A stretch of 58,198 nucleotides of DNA from Lentimicrobiaceae bacterium (GCA_015061295.1 SUWU01000013.1:1-58198), one strand, 5' to 3'; numbered from the stretch's first letter, positions 7,813 through 17,472 are shown. Notes: generated from the sequence alone by a model not told the origin. Made by a program: numbers and translations.

Positions 7813-8706
7813 TTATTTTTGTCGTATTATGATTTTCTCTCCGACTTCTATTTCTGTCGTTCTACCTAATATCAAAGCTCTGTTGTCGTCGATATGTCCT
7901 GCTGGAAAATTGAATATCACAGGGATGTTTTTATCTTTGACTCTATCGAAGATTATCTCTTCGGCGGGCTGACCGAAACTTATCGTGTTATCGTGCATCT
8001 TCGTCAGCCCGCCGACGATGAGTCCTTTTATTGCATCAAACTTTCCAGCTCTCTCAAACGCCATCATCATCCTGTCAATATGATAGAGATATTCATCCAA
8101 ATCTTCCAAGAACAAAATCTTATCTCTCGTATCAGGGAAGATGTCGGAGCCGAGAAGACTATATAACACAGAGATGTTACCTCCAACGAGTTGGCTTTTG
8201 GCTTTTAGCTGTTGGCTTTCGGCTGTTGTTTCTATCTCATAGATTATACTTTTCCCTGTCAGGGCATCGAAGAGTGAATCTAAAGATTGAGGGGTGTTAT
8301 CTTGAAAATTTATCGGCATAGTAGCATGAAGGCTCTCCACGCCGAGGCTTTGCAGTTTTGCATGAAGCACCGTCACATCGCTGTATCCGACAACCCACTT
8401 AGGTTTCTGCATAAACTTATCGAAGTTGAGTATATCGATGATACGCACCGTACCGTAGCCTCCTCTCACACATATTATAGCATCGATATCGGGAGCGTCT
8501 AAATATCGTTGCATCACTGCTGCTCGCTCCTCGTCGCTACCTGCAAACTGATTATGAGACAAGAAAAGTTGCTCATCATAAACGGGAACAAAACTCTGTT
8601 CTTTTATATATTCCACTGCATAAGCGATATCGCTCTCAGTGACTTTCCTCGCAGGAGCCACCAAAGCGACCTTTGAACCTGATGATAATGACGAAGGTGT
8701 AATCAT
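7813..8706 (-). CDS. LD-carboxypeptidase (peptidase family S66)
   Basis: A 297-residue protein of the LdcA/MccF family, which removes the terminal D-Ala of murein tetrapeptides during cell-wall recycling. The nucleophile is Ser109 in WVVGYSDVT, preceded by the oxyanion segment CVRGGYGTVRI. Glu201 (LFLEDLDEYLYHIDRM) and His271 (FPAGHIDD) complete the triad. Residues 159-173 (ETTAESQQLKAKSQL) are encoded by a low-complexity tract and look like an inserted loop. No signal peptide, so it is cytoplasmic. The promoter element ends only 4 bases from the start codon, so the message may be leaderless. Confidence 0.88.
   Translation of the reverse strand: MITPSSLSSGSKVALVAPARKVTESDIAYAVEYIKEQSFVPVYDEQLFLSHNQFAGSDEERAAVMQRYLDAPDIDAIICVRGGYGTVRIIDILNFDKFMQKPKWVVGYSDVTVLHAKLQSLGVESLHATMPINFQDNTPQSLDSLFDALTGKSIIYEIETTAESQQLKAKSQLVGGNISVLYSLLGSDIFPDTRDKILFLEDLDEYLYHIDRMMMAFERAGKFDAIKGLIVGGLTKMHDNTISFGQPAEEIIFDRVKDKNIPVIFNFPAGHIDDNRALILGRTTEIEVGEKIIIRQK
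8188..8232. repeat. TTGGCTTT-type low-complexity tract inside the LD-carboxypeptidase gene
   Basis: Imperfect tandem words (TTGGCTTTTGGC, TTTTAGCTG, TTGGCTTTCGGCTG) encode residues 159-173, just before a conserved GGN segment. Confidence 0.65.
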
Positions 8707-8710
8707 ACGA

Positions 8711-8718
8711 CAAAGATA
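8711..8718 (-). promoter_or_regulatory. TAnnTTTG element abutting the LD-carboxypeptidase start
   Basis: TATCTTTG on the minus strand ends 4 bases before the ATG (8706-8704). If it is the -7 element, transcription begins at or within a few bases of the start codon. Confidence 0.5.
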
Positions 8719-8825
8719 CTAAAATTTACGATTAACAGTTAACATTAGACATTACTCTGATCATCTAAGTGTTCAAATATCTTAAAAAACTCAAGATTCT
8801 TTATAAATTATGGAATAATAATTGC

Positions 8826-8833
8826 TATTTTTG
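8826..8833 (+). promoter_or_regulatory. TAnnTTTG element for the 8874 outer-membrane gene
   Basis: TATTTTTG, 40 bases before the start codon. No clear -33 TTTG. Confidence 0.5.
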
Positions 8834-8873
8834 AAGTCGAAAAAAAACATCTCATTATCAAAAGTAAATCACT

Positions 8874-11303
8874 ATGAAACGAGCATTATTATTAGTTGCT
8901 ATATTATTCGTGCAGATACACATCTTATTCTCACAGAATAGCATAAGCGGAGTCTTAGTCGATAGCTCCAACAACAATAAGTTGCCTTTTGTAAATGTCG
9001 GATTGATGCGTGCCGTCGATTCGACTTTTGTTTCTGGCACTGCATCTAACGAGTCGGGATATTTCAAGTTAGAACACATCCCTGCTGGCAAGTATGTCTT
9101 CTTAGTCTCATCGATAGGATATGAGTCTATCAAGAAAGACATCGACGTGACTTCCGACATAGACATGGGAGTCGTTATGATGAAGCCAGGCAGCACACGT
9201 TTAGACGACATCGTCATCATAGAGAAGCGTCCTCTGTTCAGCAACGAAGGAGAGAAGACATTATATAATGTGAGCGAAGATCCGAGTGTTCAGACGGGTA
9301 CTGTCTCCGATGCCTTACAGAACGCTCCGGGCGTGGAGGTCGATGTGGAAGGAAATATAACCTTACGCGGGGTGTCGTCGGTGGAGGTATGGATCAACGG
9401 ACAGCCTTCTAACCTTAACGAAGAGAACCTGAAGACTTATTTACAGCAGATGCCAGCTAACGCGCTCGAGAGAATTGAGGTGATAACGAATCCTTCAGCG
9501 CGTTATTCTTCTAACAGCGACGGCGGCATCATCAACATAGTCACCAACTCCAAAATAAAAAAGAACCAATTCCTCAGCTTCGGACTGAGAGCCTCGTCAG
9601 CACCAAACGCCTCGCCATGGGTCTCTTACGTATGGGCTAACGAGAAAATGTCGCTCAACTTTTTCCTCAACGGAAATTATTCTCAATGGAAAAATTACTA
9701 CAACGGATATAGTACTTCTTTTGATAATAATCTCGATACGACGAATTATACATCATACGAGGGCGAAAGTTTCTCCAATAATTTCGGCGGAGGCTTCAAT
9801 ATCAACTTCGACTATAACATCGACACCATGAACACCATAGGCGTCTGGATAGGAGGCTGGCCTCATGCCAATAACAGCGAGAGCTTTCAAGAGACATTCC
9901 GTCATGAATATCTACAAGAAGCCGGAATCTACAACTACACAACAGAAAGCAACGGCGACGGACTGAACCAATTCTATCACGCTGGATTACAATATCTCCA
10001 TAAATTCAATAACGAGGGTCATAACATAAGCCTCAGAATGACAGGAAATATGTCTGATGGATATAGCAACTCTTATAACAAACAAATTTATAAAAACCAC
10101 CCTTTGATGAATGTTGACTATCAACAGCTCAGCAAATACAACGACTTCGGCTACGGTGTTAACTTAGACTATTCGCTACCTTATTCCAAAAACGGCGAGA
10201 TAGGCATCGGTGCCTCATATGAATATAGTCCTGATAATTATTATATCAACTACGACACACTCGCTGATGGATATGTCACCGACATTATGAGAAGTTACGA
10301 CAGAGAAGTAGGCTCCAACGAATATGATGTCTATTTCACGCTTCAACAGAAATGGGGTAACTTCGTATTGAAGCCTGGCGTCAGAATGGAATATGAGAAG
10401 GTATGGAATAATATCAGCGGATACGAAATCAGCGAGCATGAGAAAGACTACCTCAACTGGCGTCCTTCGATACATCTTTCATATAGAACCAAGACTATGC
10501 ACAACTTCAGCCTTAGCTACTCACGACGCATCGCTCCTCCTAGCGCAAGAGACCTCACCGATTATAAATTCTATTCAACAGAATCGTTCTCTACGGGTAA
10601 CCTCGAGCTGCTTCCTACATATACCAACTCCGTTGAGGGAGGCTGGACAAAATATTGGGAGAAGTTCGGCTCACTCGGACTGACAGCTTATTACAGAGAC
10701 TCAAGAAACACTGTTGACAACATCAACGACGTTATGTATGACGATTACTTTGGACGTTATGTTCAATATTCACAACCTGTCAACGTGGGTAAGTCGTCGA
10801 GAACTGGTTTAGAAGCCAACGTCACATACCGTCCAAACGCTATGTTCAATATGCGACTTTATGCCAACGTATATGACTATTATTACGAGACAAAATTCGC
10901 TAAGAATGGCGAACTTGTCAAAGATAATTCTTTGGTTTATAGTGTACGTCTTAATCTTTGGACTAAGTTATGGAAGAAGTTAGAGATCCATGCTTCGGGA
11001 AATTACCGTTCTCCACAGAAGTCGTTATTCGCTGAACGTCAGGCTAACTATTCCATCAACTGTGGCTTGCGAGCTGATTTCTTCAACAGAAAGATGTCGG
11101 TGCATATCAACGTAAACGACATTTTCAACTGGAACAAATGGGACAACAACATCACCAACCCTTATTATCAGTCATATAGCTCGTTCAAATACAATAGCCG
11201 TTCTATCAGTGCAGGTCTCGTCTTCCGTTTCGGTAAAATGGAGTTAGAGAGAAAAGCACAGACAGGAGGTGGTGAGATGCAGAACCCAGCGATGGGGATG
11301 TAG
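8874..11303 (+). CDS. TonB-receptor-like outer-membrane beta-barrel protein
   Basis: An 809-residue protein. The signal peptide is followed by Gln (LFSQNSISG), then a carboxypeptidase-regulatory-like Ig domain (residues about 22-100, GVLVDSSNNNKLPFVNV, GYFKLEHIPAGKYVFLVSSIGY). A plug-like segment covers about 110-225 (SDALQNAPGVEVDVEGNITLRG, PANALERIEVITNPSARYSSNSDGG). The rest is an aromatic-rich barrel ending with SISAGLVFRFGKME. It belongs to the 'outer membrane beta-barrel family' of Bacteroidota, relatives of TonB-dependent receptors. The ligand is unknown. It may be co-transcribed with the cyclase gene 69 bases downstream. Confidence 0.85.
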   Translation: MKRALLLVAILFVQIHILFSQNSISGVLVDSSNNNKLPFVNVGLMRAVDSTFVSGTASNESGYFKLEHIPAGKYVFLVSSIGYESIKKDIDVTSDIDMGVVMMKPGSTRLDDIVIIEKRPLFSNEGEKTLYNVSEDPSVQTGTVSDALQNAPGVEVDVEGNITLRGVSSVEVWINGQPSNLNEENLKTYLQQMPANALERIEVITNPSARYSSNSDGGIINIVTNSKIKKNQFLSFGLRASSAPNASPWVSYVWANEKMSLNFFLNGNYSQWKNYYNGYSTSFDNNLDTTNYTSYEGESFSNNFGGGFNINFDYNIDTMNTIGVWIGGWPHANNSESFQETFRHEYLQEAGIYNYTTESNGDGLNQFYHAGLQYLHKFNNEGHNISLRMTGNMSDGYSNSYNKQIYKNHPLMNVDYQQLSKYNDFGYGVNLDYSLPYSKNGEIGIGASYEYSPDNYYINYDTLADGYVTDIMRSYDREVGSNEYDVYFTLQQKWGNFVLKPGVRMEYEKVWNNISGYEISEHEKDYLNWRPSIHLSYRTKTMHNFSLSYSRRIAPPSARDLTDYKFYSTESFSTGNLELLPTYTNSVEGGWTKYWEKFGSLGLTAYYRDSRNTVDNINDVMYDDYFGRYVQYSQPVNVGKSSRTGLEANVTYRPNAMFNMRLYANVYDYYYETKFAKNGELVKDNSLVYSVRLNLWTKLWKKLEIHASGNYRSPQKSLFAERQANYSINCGLRADFFNRKMSVHINVNDIFNWNKWDNNITNPYYQSYSSFKYNSRSISAGLVFRFGKMELERKAQTGGGEMQNPAMGM

Positions 11304-11362
11304 AATGAACAATTAACAATTAACAATTAACAATTAACAATTAACGATGAACAATTAACGAT
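11304..11362. repeat. AACAATT tandem tract
   Basis: Five to six near-perfect copies of AACAATT (7-8 base period) followed by AACGATG variants fill almost the whole gap between the barrel gene and the glutaminyl cyclase gene. Confidence 0.85.
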
Positions 11363-11372
11363 GTAATAGATT

Positions 11373-12362
11373 ATGCTAAAAAAATTAACTTTCATTTCAT
11401 TAATATTATTATCATTTGCTTCTTGCGAGGAGAATAAGAAGTCGCAAAGTCAGAGTCAAAGTCAAAGTCAGAGTCTGAGTCAGACAGTACCTAACTTTAA
11501 TGCCGACTCGGCTTATCATTATGTGAAACAACAGTTAGACTTTGGGCCAAGAGTGCCAGGTAGCGAGGCTCATGCTCAATGCGTGGAATGGTTCATCGAC
11601 TTCTTCAACGACAAAGCCGATACCGTTTATATACAAGATTTCCGCACTCGTCTTTATAACGGCGATGTCATCGATGGCAAGAATATCATAGCCTCATTTA
11701 ATCCTCAGGCAAAGAAGAGAATATTGCTTGCTGCTCATTACGACTCACGACCTTTTGCCGACCACGACCCCGATGAGAATAATTGGAACACTCCTATCGA
11801 CGGGGCTAATGACGGAGCCAGCGGTGTTGGTGTACTTATGGAGATAGCAAGATTATTAAAAGACAATCCTACGAAAGCTGGCATCGACATCATACTCTTC
11901 GACTTAGAGGACTACGGCGCTCCTGCATACGAGAATATAATGACTAACGACGACTGGGCTCTCGGCTCACAATACTGGGCAAAAAATCCACATATCTATA
12001 ACTATCGTGCTTACTTCGGAATCTTGTTAGACATGGTAGGCGCTCCTAACCCAAGATTTCCTAAAGAATATTATTCACAACAATTTGCTCCTTCGCTAAG
12101 TAACGATGTGTGGAGTGTAGCAAGAGACTTAGGCTACTCCGACTATTTCATCAACGAACTCGGTCACCCTATCAACGACGATCATATCTATGTCAACCTC
12201 ATAGCAAAAATTCCTATGATAGACATCATTCATTTAGAAGATAACGAAGATAGTTCTTTCTATCCTTATTGGCATACCCTGAAAGATAACATCGAACAAA
12301 TCGACTCTAAGACATTAGGAATGGTCGGTGATGTAGTCGTTAATGTGATTTATAAGAATTAA
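11373..12362 (+). CDS. Glutaminyl-peptide cyclotransferase-like lipoprotein (M28 family)
   Basis: A 329-residue lipoprotein, lipobox LLSFASC with Cys18 followed by two Glu. Residues 24-37 are a (Ser-Gln)n spacer encoded by a repeat tract. The catalytic domain is M28/glutaminyl-cyclase-like: LDFGPRVPGSEAH, Zn ligands in AAHYDSRP (His122), GANDGASGV (Asp147), FDLEDYG (Glu179) and a C-terminal YWHTLKDN (His301). It would cyclise N-terminal Gln to pyroglutamate in the periplasm or at the surface. This fits the window, where every type I signal peptide leaves an N-terminal Gln. A plain aminopeptidase is the alternative; the LDFGPRVPGS and ND-G-ASG context favours the cyclase. Confidence 0.85.
   Translation: MLKKLTFISLILLSFASCEENKKSQSQSQSQSQSLSQTVPNFNADSAYHYVKQQLDFGPRVPGSEAHAQCVEWFIDFFNDKADTVYIQDFRTRLYNGDVIDGKNIIASFNPQAKKRILLAAHYDSRPFADHDPDENNWNTPIDGANDGASGVGVLMEIARLLKDNPTKAGIDIILFDLEDYGAPAYENIMTNDDWALGSQYWAKNPHIYNYRAYFGILLDMVGAPNPRFPKEYYSQQFAPSLSNDVWSVARDLGYSDYFINELGHPINDDHIYVNLIAKIPMIDIIHLEDNEDSSFYPYWHTLKDNIEQIDSKTLGMVGDVVVNVIYKN
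11441..11486. repeat. AGTCAA/AGTCAG hexamer tract inside the cyclase gene
   Basis: Hexamer units (CAAAGT, CAGAGT, CTGAGT) encode the Ser-Gln spacer directly after the lipidated Cys. Confidence 0.9.
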
Positions 12363-12796
12363 CTATATTTCACTTTAAAGGTAAAGTATCTCTTTCTTAT
12401 TATAAATATTCGTAATATCCATAATAAGAAGAAACCATTAGAAAAGACTTTATAAACGACATTCCATGGATAGGGAAGTTCAAAGAAAAACTCTGCTATC
12501 CACAAAAGTAAATCAATCTCAAAAAGAATATCCCATAAGATTTCTTTATGGAAGAACTCCATCTCGACAGTCTCATTATCCTTAATAATAATATCTTTAC
12601 TCGACGACAGACTGAACTCCCATCTCCATATAGGAAAGACATATTTCACTGATATGTTATATGCTCCTTGCGGCATCTCTATCTGCACCCTATCTAAACG
12701 TGTGACACCAACGACCTTGCCGTTTATAACTACACAATAAGGTATCGGCATCTTAATGCCAAGTTGCGATTTCCTATGTAATATTAATCTCGACAT
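12359..12796 (-). CDS. Small membrane protein with a PEGA-like N-terminal domain, function unknown
   Basis: A 145-residue protein. Residues about 18-85 look like a compact PEGA-type beta domain (YCVVINGKVVGV, VQIEMPQGAYNISVKY). Residues about 88-130 are hydrophobic (ILWDILFEIDLLLWIAEFFF, GFFLLWILRIFII), giving two probable membrane segments with a basic tail. The stop codon overlaps that of the convergent cyclase gene by three bases. A TATCTTTG element lies 14 bases upstream of the ATG. I do not recognise a function. Confidence 0.7.
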   Translation of the reverse strand: MSRLILHRKSQLGIKMPIPYCVVINGKVVGVTRLDRVQIEMPQGAYNISVKYVFPIWRWEFSLSSSKDIIIKDNETVEMEFFHKEILWDILFEIDLLLWIAEFFFELPYPWNVVYKVFSNGFFLLWILRIFIIRKRYFTFKVKYS

Positions 12797-12809
12797 TATT
12801 ATTTTTTTA

Positions 12810-12817
12810 CAAAGATA
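12810..12817 (-). promoter_or_regulatory. TAnnTTTG element for the PEGA-like gene
   Basis: TATCTTTG on the minus strand, 13 bases from the start codon, implying a very short leader. It lies just downstream of the terminator of the adhesin gene. Confidence 0.5.
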
Positions 12818-12827
12818 TGTAAAAAAA

Positions 12828-12860
12828 ATAGAGATGTCATCTCTTTTTAGACATCTCTAT
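12828..12860 (-). terminator. Rho-independent terminator of the 12881 adhesin gene
   Basis: ATAGAGATGTC (12828-12838) pairs with GACATCTCTAT (12850-12860), followed on the minus strand by a run of eight T. Confidence 0.85.
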
Positions 12861-12880
12861 CTCTTTGAATACAATACATT

Positions 12881-15800
12881 TTATTTCACCACAGTGACAC
12901 GTTGTGTTGTCATGCCATTATCTGTTGTGATACGAACCATATAAACGCCAGATTCATATTGCGACATGTTTATTTCTTCGCTGTCGCTCTTCACTTCATG
13001 GTCATAAACCACCTGACCCATTGTGTTAATGATAGTGATGTGTCTCATGTTATCTGCATTTATTGTGAGATTATCTTTAACAGGATTTGGATATACTGAT
13101 GTCATCTCATCATAATTCTCATCTACCGCGATAGGATCTGTCAAGCATGACATTGCATAATATGAGACATTTGGCAAGCCACCATGAACTACTCTTACAG
13201 AATATTCAGCGCCATCGGAGATATTATCGGTGAATGAAGTAGCCTCAACAGGCTCTGCTGTGATAAGTTCTCCGTCACGATATATCATAGTACCGATGAT
13301 GTCTTTTTCCATTCCAGGATATTCTCCTTCATAGTTAAGGTAGGCGCGGATATTCCATGTAAAGTCATAGCCAGTATCTAAGTACACATCATACCATTGT
13401 ATGCCATCGACAGAGATCCAACGTCCGTTAGGGTCACCTGTGTTAACACCAGCAGGAGCCACATATTGTCCGTTATAATTATAGAATACGATCCAGATAT
13501 TATCATTACCTATAGCGATACTCTTTGTCAGATCAAACTCTATATAATCTTTAGAACCTGAACAGGCATAAGGTTGTGAGTGAACTAAATTGAGAGGAGC
13601 AGAAGTGCCGCCTAAGTAGATAGACAACTCACCATTGTGAGCAGCGAAGTCGAATGTTGAGACTTTCAAGAGTTTCTGTCCTACATATGGAGCCAAGGCT
13701 TCAGACGGGAACATGATAGCCCAATAGAAAGAGCCAGGGTGGAACATACCTCCAGCATCGACATTAGTCATATCATCATATTGCATATAGTTACCATCTG
13801 ACTCATTTTCATTATCCACTTCTGGCAATGTCCATGACAACACATTTTTACCATCTACATTATTAACTTCAAAATCGGTGACAGTCTCAAACTCATCGCA
13901 TTCAGAGTATGTCCATGAATATTTTACAGAAGCACTTGAGCCTGAGCTATAATTAGCTACTACAGTAGCGGTATATACTTTTCCTTCTTCATAAGGATAT
14001 TTGTTAAGGTCAAGTTGATGATATGGAGTTGTGACAGTTCCTTGAGACACTCCGTTAACTTTTATCTCATACGATACCAACTCTCTGCTATCGTTGTTAT
14101 CCCATTTCATCCAGCCTGTTGGAGAAACATAAAGATTTTCAACAGAATATAAGATCTCTGTAAGCAGACACTCTATCTCTGTTGGCTCCCAGATATCATA
14201 AACGACGCCATCGTTATCAGATGCGAAGCCAGCTTTAGACACTGTAAGTCTATACTTTCCTTTACGGAAGTTGTTCCATGTATAGGAGTCGCCTTCGCCA
14301 ATGGTAGCGCTAAAGTTATATTCACTTTCAACCAAGTTTTCAAAATTGATAACTGTACCTGTCACAGGATCCTCACTGTTTGTCTTAGCAGAGACTGTCA
14401 TCGTTGTTGACATATCGTTATCGATACCATTAGACCAGATAATATCAGACTCGTTAGACACAGTTGTGAGTAATATATCATCAACGCCTACACAGAATCC
14501 GTATTTATTTTCATTGATGAAAGCGATATAAGTCTTCTTCATATTATATTCTGTCATATCGATTTCCACCTCTGTCCATGAAGGAACGTCGGTAGCGTTG
14601 GATGACCACACATGTGTCCAAGGACCATCGGGGCTTGATGAGACACCAATTGTAAGAGTACATACATCGCCCCATCTTGGTGTTATATAATGGAATTTCA
14701 ATGAGACATTAGTACATAATGAGAGGTCGTAAGAAGGTGTCACCATATAATATGATGATGTTGATGGAGAGCCTGCGCTGAATGCTGCATATTCACCTTG
14801 ATGAGGGAAATAATTGTAGTTGTTAGAGTTCGTCTTCACGCCCCAGTCTGACACAAAATATTCTGATTGAGGTTCTTGGTAGGTAATCCATCCTTCTGGC
14901 ATGGAACCGCCTTCAAAGTCTTCTTCAAGTATGACTTTCTGAACGCGGTTACCTTCATATACAGAGGCGACACCCCATTTATAAACACCAGCACCTGAGT
15001 TATACCATTCATCATCGGTATATGATGTGGAAGTAAGGTCGCTATCTATAAGTTTAGCATCGTCTAAATGAATATTTTGTCTATAGACATTATAGCCTGT
15101 CAAAGCTCTGTCCATATCCCATTCCACTGTCACAGAGGAGTTATCATGTTTTGTTGCCACAACTTCAGAGACAGGATAATATGTCTCATACATCATAAAG
15201 TCGAAGGTGTTTGTCACGCCATAAACCACATCAGCCTGCAATGATGCAATTTGATAATCATCAGCGGTAGATGCGATAGTGTAATGACCTACGAAGACTT
15301 CACCTGAATAAGTTCCGTTGTTATTCACATTAAAGGTAAAAGAGCGATCTCTATCAAACTCATCAACACCTTTAAATACTACATTACCACCAGAGACAGC
15401 AGAAATACCATCTACCTCAAATATCTTACCTGTGACATCTGCCATACCCGATACATAAACTACTGTCCCTATGCTATGCTCTGATTCATTCTCGCCATAG
15501 ACAGAGACGACAGTGAAGGTATAGCCACCCATATTATATGTGAGATCATCGACAGTATATTCTAATGCTGTAACTACTTCGTCATTTATTCTTGAGCCAT
15601 TGCAATATACGTTATATCCGTCACAAGCATTTACCGCATCCCAATAAAGAGTGACAGGTTCGCCTTCATAAATCTGTTTCGAACTTGCAATCACGATAAA
15701 AGGAGCATCATATGATGTCGAGAATGACCACACGTCACCATTTGTCGTTGCTGTCGCATTACGAGAATTAACTTGCCAATAGTATGCAGTGTTGACAGTG

Positions 15801-17302
15801 AGCTCTCCCATGTCATATTCTGCTTGAAGGTCATTAGTCCAATCGACAGCTACTTGTTGAGGAGGGTTCTGTGTATCTACCAAAAGTTGATATTCTACTG
15901 TATTTGCGCCGAACACCCATGACAATGTAGAGTTATTGACTTTTGTAGCTCCATCGGCTGGGTTAGGATTAAATGCCTTTGATGGTGCAGGAGCATCTTT
16001 CGTCTCGATATACACCATGAAAGGACTTGTTGCTGAAGCCACGAGGTAATATGTTCCTGCTGGAACGAACATATCTGTAATGACAGGAGAGGTCTGAAGT
16101 TGATAGTAGTTATCTGTATCAGGACCGCCTTTACCGTTAAAGTCCTCATGATAAAGGACGACTTTGCCATTATTTCCTGTTGATGTCGCTGTGAGAAGAG
16201 CATCTTCACTGATATTTAATTTATATACTGCATCCACGCCATCTGTACCATCAAAAGGCAATGAATAGTTGTTGCGTAAAGTTGAGTATGTAGGTGTGGC
16301 TAAGTGTGGGGAAACCGCTTCTTCTGCCATCTCCCATACATCAGGAGCTACAGGATTATAAGCAGTAGCACTCATCTCCACGACTTCCGTCTCGTTATTG
16401 TCATAAGTAATTGTAAGCTGACCATTCTTCGCACCTGTTCCTTGTCCATGAGAAACGCCTATCGTCATAGGGAAACCATAAGCCACTTCTGCTGGTGTCT
16501 CTGTATCATGTAAGGTGAAGTAAGAGTTTGATGATTCTATTGAACTGATATTTATTGATGCCACATTAGAAGCAATCTTCACTTCAACAGGACGCATCCA
16601 TGCTCCCGATGGACGTTCTCCGAGATTGATTGGGTCTGGAAATATAGTGATAGGATTGTTAACATCATCTACTATCAAGGAGAACTTCACCTGATTGTTA
16701 TAATAAGGATTGCTACCTTCATAGTTACCATAAATCTCATCTTTCAAGTCAGTAACATTATAATTATATTGTATAGAGTATTTGTTAAGAGATCTTGGCG
16801 ATGAGCCAGTGGAATATGTGTAGAATCTTCCGTCGTCGGCATATGTCTCGAAGAAGTTACTCTTGTCATAAACACAGAGAAGCACATTACCGCCGGTATA
16901 TTCAAAAGGCTCTTGGAAGTTTATTGTAAACCATGCGCCTTCTTCTCCAGGATACGTAACTTGTCCTGAGAAAACAAGAGCATCACTTGAAAGGTTAACC
17001 CAATCTTCGGTATATGTAAATTGTTCCTTATCAGTGTTTATCATGTAAATATCAAAGGTACGTGTCACGTTGGAGGTGTTCGCCATCTTAAAGGCTACAC
17101 TTGTGATTGCACCTGGAGTAGCAGACATTTCTTCCGCTGTAAAGATTTGTTGTGTAACACTGTACTTAAAGGTTTCTTCTGTCGGCAATACAGTGCTACT
17201 TGTCTCGCCAGAACCAATAATTACTGGCAGTTCAATCTGTGCATATGAAGGATAAACTAATCCTATGAGGCACATCATCAAAAAAAAGCTAAGTTTCTTC
17301 AT
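12881..17302 (-). CDS. Large T9SS-secreted adhesin-like protein with FN3 and choice-of-anchor J modules
   Basis: A 1473-residue exported protein with a signal peptide ending SYA before Gln22. Residues about 25-190 are a module shared with the proteins at 17473 and 49137 (TFDIYMINTDKEQF, FEYTGGNVLLCVYD). Fibronectin-type segments follow (FNPNPADGATKVNNSTLSWVF, VTLYWDAVNACDGYNVYCNG). A choice-of-anchor J/cleaved-adhesin domain lies near the middle (VILEEDFEGGSMPEGW, ending GVDDILL). The last 75 residues are a type A T9SS sorting domain (VYPNPVKDNLTI, NTMGQVVYD, MSQYESGVYMVRI). It would be carried across the outer membrane and anchored or released. No protease catalytic domain was found. It is monocistronic. 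Confidence 0.88.
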   Translation of the reverse strand: MKKLSFFLMMCLIGLVYPSYAQIELPVIIGSGETSSTVLPTEETFKYSVTQQIFTAEEMSATPGAITSVAFKMANTSNVTRTFDIYMINTDKEQFTYTEDWVNLSSDALVFSGQVTYPGEEGAWFTINFQEPFEYTGGNVLLCVYDKSNFFETYADDGRFYTYSTGSSPRSLNKYSIQYNYNVTDLKDEIYGNYEGSNPYYNNQVKFSLIVDDVNNPITIFPDPINLGERPSGAWMRPVEVKIASNVASINISSIESSNSYFTLHDTETPAEVAYGFPMTIGVSHGQGTGAKNGQLTITYDNNETEVVEMSATAYNPVAPDVWEMAEEAVSPHLATPTYSTLRNNYSLPFDGTDGVDAVYKLNISEDALLTATSTGNNGKVVLYHEDFNGKGGPDTDNYYQLQTSPVITDMFVPAGTYYLVASATSPFMVYIETKDAPAPSKAFNPNPADGATKVNNSTLSWVFGANTVEYQLLVDTQNPPQQVAVDWTNDLQAEYDMGELTVNTAYYWQVNSRNATATTNGDVWSFSTSYDAPFIVIASSKQIYEGEPVTLYWDAVNACDGYNVYCNGSRINDEVVTALEYTVDDLTYNMGGYTFTVVSVYGENESEHSIGTVVYVSGMADVTGKIFEVDGISAVSGGNVVFKGVDEFDRDRSFTFNVNNNGTYSGEVFVGHYTIASTADDYQIASLQADVVYGVTNTFDFMMYETYYPVSEVVATKHDNSSVTVEWDMDRALTGYNVYRQNIHLDDAKLIDSDLTSTSYTDDEWYNSGAGVYKWGVASVYEGNRVQKVILEEDFEGGSMPEGWITYQEPQSEYFVSDWGVKTNSNNYNYFPHQGEYAAFSAGSPSTSSYYMVTPSYDLSLCTNVSLKFHYITPRWGDVCTLTIGVSSSPDGPWTHVWSSNATDVPSWTEVEIDMTEYNMKKTYIAFINENKYGFCVGVDDILLTTVSNESDIIWSNGIDNDMSTTMTVSAKTNSEDPVTGTVINFENLVESEYNFSATIGEGDSYTWNNFRKGKYRLTVSKAGFASDNDGVVYDIWEPTEIECLLTEILYSVENLYVSPTGWMKWDNNDSRELVSYEIKVNGVSQGTVTTPYHQLDLNKYPYEEGKVYTATVVANYSSGSSASVKYSWTYSECDEFETVTDFEVNNVDGKNVLSWTLPEVDNENESDGNYMQYDDMTNVDAGGMFHPGSFYWAIMFPSEALAPYVGQKLLKVSTFDFAAHNGELSIYLGGTSAPLNLVHSQPYACSGSKDYIEFDLTKSIAIGNDNIWIVFYNYNGQYVAPAGVNTGDPNGRWISVDGIQWYDVYLDTGYDFTWNIRAYLNYEGEYPGMEKDIIGTMIYRDGELITAEPVEATSFTDNISDGAEYSVRVVHGGLPNVSYYAMSCLTDPIAVDENYDEMTSVYPNPVKDNLTINADNMRHITIINTMGQVVYDHEVKSDSEEINMSQYESGVYMVRITTDNGMTTQRVTVVK

Positions 17303-17369
17303 TTTTTTGAATAGATTTGGTTAATAATTTATGATTTTCTTATTTCTAAACTCGTTTTACAAAGATGTG

Positions 17370-17377
17370 CAAAAGTA
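17370..17377 (-). promoter_or_regulatory. TAnnTTTG element for the 12881 adhesin gene
   Basis: TACTTTTG on the minus strand, giving a leader of about 65 bases. Confidence 0.5.
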
Positions 17378-17417
17378 GTTATTTTTTAACTATCGACAAT
17401 GATGAAGTAATAAAAAA

Positions 17418-17449
17418 AAGAGGCTGACTAAAAAAATAGTCAGCCTCTT
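17418..17449 (-). terminator. Rho-independent terminator of the 17473 adhesin gene
   Basis: A perfect 13-base stem (17418-17430 with 17437-17449, core GAGGCTGACT) with an A6 loop, followed on the minus strand by a T run. Confidence 0.9.
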
Positions 17450-17472
17450 AAAAAATCAATCTAATATTCAGA

